Shown here: positions 57,657 through 64,000 of the stretch, one piece after another
How the letters are laid out: each line of letters begins with the position of its first letter
Position numbering within the stretch: the first letter of the stretch is position 1
Assembly (NCBI GenBank): GCA_937995535.1
Contig: CALKJU010000007.1
Coordinates: forward strand, 62,001-126,000
Source of the DNA: an uncultured Alphaproteobacteria bacterium
Lineage (GTDB): Bacteria > Pseudomonadota > Alphaproteobacteria > Geminicoccales > Geminicoccaceae
Direction: 5' to 3'
Length of the DNA: 64,000 nucleotides
Notes under the pieces: model-generated
Told to the model about the DNA's origin: nothing
What the model saw: only the letters and a program-made list of their open reading frames with translations
The model's database searches: none
Made by a program: the position numbers and the translations under genes

Positions 57657-58577
57657 TCAGCCCCGCCGGCGGAAGATGTAGAGCAGGATGGCGACGAAGA
57701 ACATCATCACCACCGCGCCGATCATCCCGATCGCGGCGGCGAAGCCCTGCCGCCACATGCCGAGCTTGAAGGCCTGGTCGTACATGTAGATCGTCCAGGT
57801 GTAGGTCGGCGAGTCGCGGTTGAAGCCGCCGAAGATCAGATACTCGTCGATCACCGCCATCGACGTGCCGAAGCGCAGGACGATCAGGATCATCATGATC
57901 GGCTGCAGGCCGTGGCGCGTCACGTGCCAGAAGATCTGCCACTCGTTGGCCCCGTCGAGGCGTGCCGCCTCGGGCAGCTCCTTGGGGATCGCAGCCAGCC
58001 CGGCGAGGAAGAAGATCGTGTGGTAGCCGAGACCCCACCAGATCTCCATGATGGCGATCGACGGCAGGGTGAGCGAGGTGCCGCCGAGCCATTGCGGGGC
58101 ATTGTGGACGGTGAACAGACCCAGCACCTCGACCAGGATGTGATTGATCGGCCCGACCTGGTAATTGTACATCCACTTCCACAGCACGAAGACCAGCGTG
58201 CTCGGGATAACCGCCGGGATCAGCAGGATCACCCGATAGACCGTGGCGAGGCGCGGGCTGGTCACCCGGTCGATGAGGATCGCCAGCAGCAGCGGCAGGA
58301 TGATCGTCCCGGGCAGGAACATCATCGTGAACAGGAACGCGCGCCAGAGGCTGACCCACATCAGCGGATCGTTGAGCGCAACGGCGTAGTTGTCGAGCCC
58401 GACCCACCGAGCGGGCTCGTTGGTCAAGAACTGGTAGTCGGTGAAGCTGATCCAGACCACCCGGAAGATCGGGTAGACCTGATAGCCGACGAAGAAGGCC
58501 ACGGCCGGGACCAGGAACAGCCACGGGCTGATACCATCGCGGGCCCTGGGCCAGCGGCTCGTGAGCGCCTGTGCCAT
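57657..58577 (-). CDS. Carbohydrate-type ABC transporter permease (MalF/UgpA-like)
   Basis: A 306-residue inner-membrane permease with six helices and an EAA loop (LPEAARLDGANEWQIFWHVTRHGL). It resembles the MalF/UgpA family of sugar and glycerol-phosphate importers. ATG 58577 (MAQALTSRWP) begins just before the first helix. It lies 62 bp after the binding-protein gene. Confidence 0.93.
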   Translation of the reverse strand: MAQALTSRWPRARDGISPWLFLVPAVAFFVGYQVYPIFRVVWISFTDYQFLTNEPARWVGLDNYAVALNDPLMWVSLWRAFLFTMMFLPGTIILPLLLAILIDRVTSPRLATVYRVILLIPAVIPSTLVFVLWKWMYNYQVGPINHILVEVLGLFTVHNAPQWLGGTSLTLPSIAIMEIWWGLGYHTIFFLAGLAAIPKELPEAARLDGANEWQIFWHVTRHGLQPIMMILIVLRFGTSMAVIDEYLIFGGFNRDSPTYTWTIYMYDQAFKLGMWRQGFAAAIGMIGAVVMMFFVAILLYIFRRRG

Positions 58578-58639
58578 CCGCAGGTCCGGCGGTTCGTCGC
58601 GACGGATGGCGGGCGGCCGCCGGCCGCCCGCCTTCGCGC

Positions 58640-60016
58640 TTAGCCGCGCTTGATCTCGGCCTGTACCGCCTCGACCACCTTCTGCATGGCGGCGCGCGGG
58701 TCGGGTTCCTCGCCCTTCAGGTAGGTCTCCCAATAGGGCTGGCCGATCACGAACTGCTGCAGACCGAAGATGTGGTTGGTGATCGCTCGGGCCTGGTCGA
58801 GCTGACTACGCACAAGCCCGACGAAGGGTGGCATCCAGTCCGGCGGCGAGGCATCCCACGCCGCGTAGATCGACTTATAGGGTGGCAGTTGGCCCGGATG
58901 GCCCGTCGCCGTACCGGCGATCGAGTCCTGCCAGATCTGCGGGTCATAGGTCAGTGCCCGGATGTACTCGGCCACCTTCTCCTTGTTCTTGCCGTGCTTG
59001 AAGAGCGCGCAGCCGGTCGTCCAGAAGACCGTCGAGCCGGCGCCGCCGGTGAACTTGGGCTGCGGCGCGAGATGCAGCTCGCCGGGATCGTCCCAGTACT
59101 GCGCCATGCGCAGCGGGGCATTGAAGTACTTGGTGTAGTACCCGACCCGCTGGGCCGCGAAGGCGACCTCGTCGGGGGTGCCGTTGACGCCGCCGTCGGA
59201 GGCCCCGGCAAGCAAGATGTCGGGGTGCGACAACGCCATGATCTTCTTCATCAGCATCAGTGCCTCGATGGCCTGATCGCTGGTGAAGTCGAACAGTCCG
59301 TCCGCCGTGTAGACATTCGGATCGAGGCTGTGGGTCATCGGCGCCAGGGACCGCCAGCCATGCGCGTCGAAGGTCGCTCCGAACGGCGCCGCGCCCGAGT
59401 CGACGACGGCTTTGGCGTTGGCGAGGTACTCGTCCCACGTCGCCGGTGGCGTGTCGGGGAGCCCTGCCTTGTTGGTGATGCCGGAGTGCCAGCCCATGCC
59501 GATCACGTCGAGGAGGAACGGCCAGCCGTAGAGCTTGCCGTCGATGGTGTTCTCGGCGCGGATCGAGGGGATCATGTCGTCGAGCACATCCTTCGGGATG
59601 TAAGGGTCCCAGGGCTCGATGACGTCGGCCGCGATCATCGCCGACATCTCGACGAACGGCGTCTGGCCGACATAGACGTCCCAGGTGCTCTCGCCGTTCT
59701 TGGCCTCGGCGACGAACCGCTCGATGCCGAAGCCCTCGACCGGCGCGATCTGCGCGTTGATCCCCGGGAACTGCGCGTTGACCTGGGGGATGCTCGGGTG
59801 CAGGTCGACGATCCACTGATAGTAGGTCGGCGTCAGCGGCCGGTCCTGGGCCAGCGCGCTGCCGATCCCGTACTTGGCCGCGACTCCCACGCCGGCCATC
59901 CCGAGCCCGGCGACGAGGCTGTTGGTCAGGAAGGTGCGGCGGTCGATCTCGCCGCGCAGCAGCCGCTCCCGCCACAGCCGCCGCAGAAGGAGCTCCTGCT
60001 CGGTGCGCCTCGTCAT
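58640..60016 (-). CDS. Periplasmic solute-binding protein of sugar-type ABC importer
   Basis: A 458-residue family 1 binding protein. A long cytoplasmic-looking head (about 1-25) precedes a twin-arginine signal (DRRTFLTNSLVAGLGMAG), so export of the folded protein by Tat is likely. The mature part has the UgpB/MalE-like lobes. The ligand cannot be told. GGAGGGTGGG precedes ATG 60016. It is the first gene of the importer; an ATPase must be supplied from elsewhere. Confidence 0.9.
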   Translation of the reverse strand: MTRRTEQELLLRRLWRERLLRGEIDRRTFLTNSLVAGLGMAGVGVAAKYGIGSALAQDRPLTPTYYQWIVDLHPSIPQVNAQFPGINAQIAPVEGFGIERFVAEAKNGESTWDVYVGQTPFVEMSAMIAADVIEPWDPYIPKDVLDDMIPSIRAENTIDGKLYGWPFLLDVIGMGWHSGITNKAGLPDTPPATWDEYLANAKAVVDSGAAPFGATFDAHGWRSLAPMTHSLDPNVYTADGLFDFTSDQAIEALMLMKKIMALSHPDILLAGASDGGVNGTPDEVAFAAQRVGYYTKYFNAPLRMAQYWDDPGELHLAPQPKFTGGAGSTVFWTTGCALFKHGKNKEKVAEYIRALTYDPQIWQDSIAGTATGHPGQLPPYKSIYAAWDASPPDWMPPFVGLVRSQLDQARAITNHIFGLQQFVIGQPYWETYLKGEEPDPRAAMQKVVEAVQAEIKRG

Positions 60017-60151
60017 CGTTCCCACCCTCCGCTTCTGCTTCCCGCCGGCTCGCGCCGCGATGGACGAAACTCTCTCACCGCCGATCCGAAGGCGCAACGG
60101 GTCGCGGGCGGGTCCGGTGCGGTCAGGCGACCTCGCCCGCGGGCCGCCCGC

Positions 60152-61657
60152 TCACGAGGCCTCCCCGAGCTGCGCGCGCAGCTCACGCTTGAGGACCTTG
60201 CCGTAGGCGCTCTTCGGCAGCGCCTCGAGGAAGACGTAAGCCTTGGGCCGCTTGAAGCGGGCGATGCGGGCCAGGCACCAGGCGTCGAGCGCGGCCTCCG
60301 CCGGCCGCGGCTCGGCCACCACGCAGGCCACCACCCGCTCGCCCCACTCCGGATCCGGCAGACCGATCACCGCCACCTCGCGCACGTCCGGATGGGTCAG
60401 CAGCGCCTCCTCGACCTCGCGCGGGTAGATGTTCATGCCACCGGAGATGATCACGTCCTTCGAGCGGTCGGTGAGGGTCAGAAAACCGTCCTCGTCGAGC
60501 CGGCCGATGTCACCGGTGCGCAGCCAGCCGTCGCCCATGGTCCGCGCGCTGGCCTCGGGATCCTGCCAGTAGCCCGGCACGACCGCGGGCCCGCGCGCCA
60601 TCACCTCGCCCATGGCGCCGGTCGGGAGCGCGCGACCCTGTGGGTCGCCGATCCGCACCTCCATGCCGAGCTGCGCCGTGCCCGCCGAGCCCAGACGCTC
60701 GCGCCAGCGCGGATGCCGGCGGTCGGCGTGCGCATGCCGGTCGAGCGCGGTGATCGTCATCGGGCTCTCGCCCTGGCCGTAGATCTGTGCCAGTCGGAAG
60801 CCCAGCACCGCGTGCGCTTCGTCGAGGTCCGCGAGGTACATCGGCGCGCCGCCGTAGATGACGGCGGTCAGATTGCCGAGATCGGGCGTGCCGGTCGCCG
60901 CCGCGCGCACGATCCGCCGCACCGCGGTCGGGGCCGCGAACAGCCGCAGCCGCTTCCAGCGCGGGACCAGGTCGAGGATCTCGGCCGCGTCGAAGCCGCC
61001 GCTCTCCGGTACCACCTGGCAGGCGGCCTTGGCCGCGTGCGGCAGGATGTAGAGCCCCGAGCCGTGCGACATGGGCGCCGCGTGGAGGATCGTGTCGCCG
61101 GGCTCGACCGCCTCGACGTCAGCCAGGAACGCCGCCGTCATCGCCAGCAGATTGCCGTGCGTGATCATGGCGCCCTTGGGCCGGCCGGTGGTCCCGCTGG
61201 TGTAGAACAGCCAAGCGAGATCGCCGGACGCGCGCTCGACGAGAGGCACGGCCTCGGCGCGCATCAGTGCCTCGGCCTCCGCCGAGCCGGCGACGATCAC
61301 CGGCCCGTTGCTGTCGAGCGTGGGCGCGAGGTCGGACGAGACCACGGTCAGGCGCGCCCCGCTATGTTCGAGAATCCACGCGAGCTCGCGCGGATGCAGC
61401 GCGGCGTTGACCGGCACCGCGACGAGACCGCCCCACCAGCAGCCGGCGAGCCAAGTGATGTAGTCGGGTCGGTTGCGCATCACCAACGCCACCCGGTCGC
61501 CGGGCACGAGGCGATGCCGCGACGCCAGCCCCCCGGCAAGCGCGGCTGCCCGTGAAGCGAGCGCGCGCTGGGTCAGCTCGACCGTCTCGCCGCGCGCCAC
61601 CGCCGGCAGGCCGGCAGCGCGCCCGGCGCTGCGTGCGAACAGATGCGCGATGTTCAT
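60152..61657 (-). CDS. AMP-dependent acyl-CoA synthetase
   Basis: A 501-residue adenylate-forming ligase. The P-loop is LFYTSGTTGRPKGAMITH, followed by RTGDIGRLDEDG. The C-terminal catalytic Lys lies in LPKSAYGKVLKREL. It activates a carboxylate, probably a fatty or aromatic acid, to its CoA ester. ATG 61657 gives the usual MNIAHLF start; an upstream ATG at 61690 adds 11 residues. It stands alone upstream of the importer, with a 135-bp gap between. Confidence 0.9.
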   Translation of the reverse strand: MNIAHLFARSAGRAAGLPAVARGETVELTQRALASRAAALAGGLASRHRLVPGDRVALVMRNRPDYITWLAGCWWGGLVAVPVNAALHPRELAWILEHSGARLTVVSSDLAPTLDSNGPVIVAGSAEAEALMRAEAVPLVERASGDLAWLFYTSGTTGRPKGAMITHGNLLAMTAAFLADVEAVEPGDTILHAAPMSHGSGLYILPHAAKAACQVVPESGGFDAAEILDLVPRWKRLRLFAAPTAVRRIVRAAATGTPDLGNLTAVIYGGAPMYLADLDEAHAVLGFRLAQIYGQGESPMTITALDRHAHADRRHPRWRERLGSAGTAQLGMEVRIGDPQGRALPTGAMGEVMARGPAVVPGYWQDPEASARTMGDGWLRTGDIGRLDEDGFLTLTDRSKDVIISGGMNIYPREVEEALLTHPDVREVAVIGLPDPEWGERVVACVVAEPRPAEAALDAWCLARIARFKRPKAYVFLEALPKSAYGKVLKRELRAQLGEAS

Positions 61658-61870
61658 CGGCGGGGGTTCCGCATTGACGGGCAGCGCCATCCTCGCCCGC
61701 GCGCGCCGGCGGCGGCAACCGCCTTCCGCTCACGGCACGGGCACGCTGCGCGTCCCGTGAGCAGCATCGGACGGCGAGACGATCTGGCCGGGCGGTGGCA
61801 GCTCTGGCATGGTCGTTGCCTCGCCGGCGGCAGGCGGTGCCGGCCGGACCCGCCGGAGTGGAGGAGGCGA

Positions 61871-63313
61871 GTGCCGTTCACAGGCGCGCTCGAGGGTTAC
61901 GACCCCGGCAGCTACTTCTGTGAGCTGCTCGGTCAGACGGGGGGCGGCGCTACCGCCGCCCGGCAGATCGCGTTGCGCCTCGATCGACTGGGTCTCGACA
62001 GTCTGCGCGCGCGGGCCGGTGACGCGGCCAACGAACTCTACAATCTCGGCATCACCTTCACCGTCTATAGCGAGAAGGATGCGATCGACCGCATCCTACC
62101 CTTCGATCCGATCCCGCGCCTCGTCTCGCCCGAGGACTGGCGGATCATCGAGAGCGGCGTGATCCAGCGGGTCACGACCATCAACCTCTACCTGCAGGAC
62201 CTCTACCACGACCAAAAGGTGCTCAAGGACGGTGTGGTCCCGCGCGAGCTGGTGCTGGGCAACGCCAACTGGCGCCCGGAGATGGTCGGTGTCGAGCTGC
62301 CCTTCGGTACCTACGTCCACATCAACGGCACCGACCTCGTGCGTGACCGCGATGGCCGCTTCCGGGTCCTCGAGGACAATGCGCGTACGCCGTCCGGCGT
62401 CTCCTACGTCGTCGAGAACCGGCATCTGATGCAGCGTGCCTTCGCCGACCTGATGGCCGGCATCGGCGTCAAGTCGGTGTCCGACTACGGCGCGCGTCTG
62501 CACGCAGCCCTGTGTGAGCTCGCCATGCCGGCCGTGCTCGACCCGCAGGTCGTGCTGCTCTCGCCCGGCGTGTTCAACTCGGCCTATTTCGAGCATGTCT
62601 TCCTCGCCCGCGAGATGGGCGTGCCGCTGGTCGAAGGCCGAGATCTCGTCATCCAGGACGAGCGGGTCTGGATGCGGACGGTGGCCGGGCTGCAGCCGGT
62701 CGAGGTGATCTACCGCCGGCTCAACGACGACTTCCTCGACCCGGAAGCGTTCAACCCGGACAGCATGCTGGGCGTGCCGGGCCTGATGCGGGTCTACCGC
62801 AAGGGCCGGGTGCAGCTCGCCAACGCGATCGGCACCGGCGTCGCCGACGACAAGGCGGTCTACGCCTACATGCCGCGTCTGATCCGCTACTACCTCGACC
62901 AGGACCCGATCATCGAGAACGTCGAGACCTGGATCTGCCGCGAAAAGGGCGGGCTCGACCACACCCTGGCCAACCTCGAGCGGATGGTGGTCAAGCCGGT
63001 CGGCGAGTCGGGCGGCTACGGCATCACCATCGGTCCGCGGGCGAGCCGCGCCGAGCTGGAGTCCTGCCGCGCCAAGCTGCTCGCCGACCCGGCCAACTTC
63101 ATCAGCCAGCCGGTGATCGACCTGTCGGTCTCGCCGACGCTCGGCGACGACGGCATCGCGCCCCGGCATGTCGATCTCCGCCCGTTCGCGATCACCGGCT
63201 CGCGAACCTGGGTCCTGCCGGGCGGGCTGACGCGCGTGGCGCTGCGGAAGGGCTCGCTCGTGGTCAACAGCAGCCAGGGCGGCGGCTCCAAGGACACCTG
63301 GGTGCTCGAATGA
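61871..63313 (+). CDS. Circularly permuted type 2 ATP-grasp protein
   Basis: A 480-residue enzyme of the circularly permuted ATP-grasp family (DUF404/407). Conserved stretches include YNLGITFTVY, DNARTPSGVSYVVENR and VVKPVGESGGYGI. Such proteins always travel with an alpha-E partner and are predicted to ligate peptides or amines. The substrate is unknown. GTG 61871 is fixed by GGAGGAGGCGA directly upstream; a long open frame before it is unrelated. It is coupled by ATGA to the next gene. Confidence 0.93.
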   Translation: MPFTGALEGYDPGSYFCELLGQTGGGATAARQIALRLDRLGLDSLRARAGDAANELYNLGITFTVYSEKDAIDRILPFDPIPRLVSPEDWRIIESGVIQRVTTINLYLQDLYHDQKVLKDGVVPRELVLGNANWRPEMVGVELPFGTYVHINGTDLVRDRDGRFRVLEDNARTPSGVSYVVENRHLMQRAFADLMAGIGVKSVSDYGARLHAALCELAMPAVLDPQVVLLSPGVFNSAYFEHVFLAREMGVPLVEGRDLVIQDERVWMRTVAGLQPVEVIYRRLNDDFLDPEAFNPDSMLGVPGLMRVYRKGRVQLANAIGTGVADDKAVYAYMPRLIRYYLDQDPIIENVETWICREKGGLDHTLANLERMVVKPVGESGGYGITIGPRASRAELESCRAKLLADPANFISQPVIDLSVSPTLGDDGIAPRHVDLRPFAITGSRTWVLPGGLTRVALRKGSLVVNSSQGGGSKDTWVLE

Positions 63314-64000
63314 GCAACCTGCTCGCCCGCTACGCCGAGGCTGTCTTCTGGCTCGCCCGTTATGTCGAGCGGGCCGAGAACCTGGCCCGCCTGCTCGACG
63401 TCCAGGAGACCTTCGCGCGCGACAGTCAGGGTGCGCACGACTGGGCCTCCATGGTCACGCTCAACGGCGACCTCACGCGTTTTCGCGCCGGCGGGCGCGA
63501 GGCGACGGCCGAAACGGTGCTGCAGTTCTATCTGCTCGACCGGGACAACCCGACCTCGATCATCTCCGACCTGCGCGCCGCGCGGGAGAACGCGCGCATG
63601 CTGCGCTCCCTGATCTCGACCGAGATGTGGGTGCAGCTCAACGTCTTTTACAATCGCGTGCTGGCCTTGCAGCCCGACGACCTGGCCGAGGAGCGCTTGG
63701 CGCGAACCTGCGCCATGATCAAGGACGGCTGCGAGGCGCACGCCGGCATCACCGCCGGCACGTTCTACCGCGACGAGGCGTGGAACTTCTACGAGCTCGG
63801 GCGGGCGATCGAATGTGCCGACCAGACCACGCGCCTCATCGACGCCAAGTTCGTCACGCTGGGTGGCCATGGCGACACGCCGGAAGCGGTGATCGATGCC
63901 AGCCAGTGGGTCGCCGTGCTGCGCTCGGCGGCGAGCTTCCAGGCGTTCCGTCGCCATCACCCGCACGGGTTACGCCCCGCCGAGATCGCGGCGTTTCTCT
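63310..64000 (+). CDS. Alpha-E domain protein (cut by window edge)
   Basis: The N-terminal 230 residues of an alpha-E (DUF403) protein. It is all-helical and opens LLARYAEAVFWLARYVERAENLARLLDV, with the ENARMLRSLISTEMW segment later. It partners the ATP-grasp gene. In other genomes a transglutaminase-like protease and sometimes a proteasome-like peptidase follow; these would lie beyond the window. Confidence 0.93.
   Translation, partial: MSNLLARYAEAVFWLARYVERAENLARLLDVQETFARDSQGAHDWASMVTLNGDLTRFRAGGREATAETVLQFYLLDRDNPTSIISDLRAARENARMLRSLISTEMWVQLNVFYNRVLALQPDDLAEERLARTCAMIKDGCEAHAGITAGTFYRDEAWNFYELGRAIECADQTTRLIDAKFVTLGGHGDTPEAVIDASQWVAVLRSAASFQAFRRHHPHGLRPAEIAAFL

Noticed and set aside
58571-61555. 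994-residue plus-strand frame opposite the binding protein and acyl-CoA ligase
   Set aside because: Spans two well-supported genes on the other strand and has no family features.

Overview
This is a GC-rich, gene-dense stretch of chromosome from an alphaproteobacterium. The evidence is a set of neighbourhoods typical of that class: hemE-hemJ-rho, rsmG-parA-parB, fdxA-carD, ribF-ileS-lspA-DUF3035-M16-M16-mutL, a split F0 operon with a b' subunit, the ATP synthase zeta subunit (DUF1476), and mutY divergent from DUF721-thioredoxin-smc. I cannot place it more finely; something Rhodospirillales- or Geminicoccales-like is a guess. I saw no insertion sequence, prophage, CRISPR array, rRNA or tRNA gene.

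The left 20 kb looks close to the replication origin. It holds the parA-parB segregation genes and three exact copies of the parS palindrome GTTTCACGTGAAAC (2.4, 12.8 and 15.5 kb). It also has the hemE / PEP-synthase-regulator divergent gap, which is the position of the origin in Caulobacter, and one consensus DnaA box just after parB. Between rho and rsmG, where many relatives carry mnmE-mnmG, this genome instead has a Bcr-type efflux pump, a phosphoesterase, a quinone oxidoreductase, a DUF6489 protein and a large cNMP-binding Na+/H+ antiporter.

From 18 to 44 kb lies mostly housekeeping on the minus strand: ferredoxin, CarD, MutL, paired M16 peptidases, signal peptidase II, IleRS, RibF, the F0 part of ATP synthase (atpI-a-c-b'-b) behind a recognisable promoter, SMC, a periplasmic thiol oxidoreductase, and a DciA-like DUF721 protein. 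MutY, RsmI, YraN and an LpoA-like lipoprotein follow.

From 44 to 64 kb the content is more accessory. It includes a GGDEF protein with a ruined EAL domain next to a second diguanylate cyclase, two alpha/beta hydrolases (one a probable pseudoenzyme), a thioesterase remnant, HU and dihydroorotase. The least familiar item is a compact three-gene membrane operon (51.7-53.5 kb). It pairs a MotA/TolQ/ExbB-type channel with an ExbD-topology protein that keeps a membrane Asp but carries a different periplasmic beta-rich domain, plus a third two-TM protein. A candidate promoter/operator and a foldable leader precede it. This is the best candidate for an undescribed system. The window ends with an MBL hydrolase, an IMPase, an aldo-keto reductase, a Tag-like glycosylase, a sugar-type ABC importer without its ATPase, an acyl-CoA ligase, and the start of a circularly permuted ATP-grasp / alpha-E operon.
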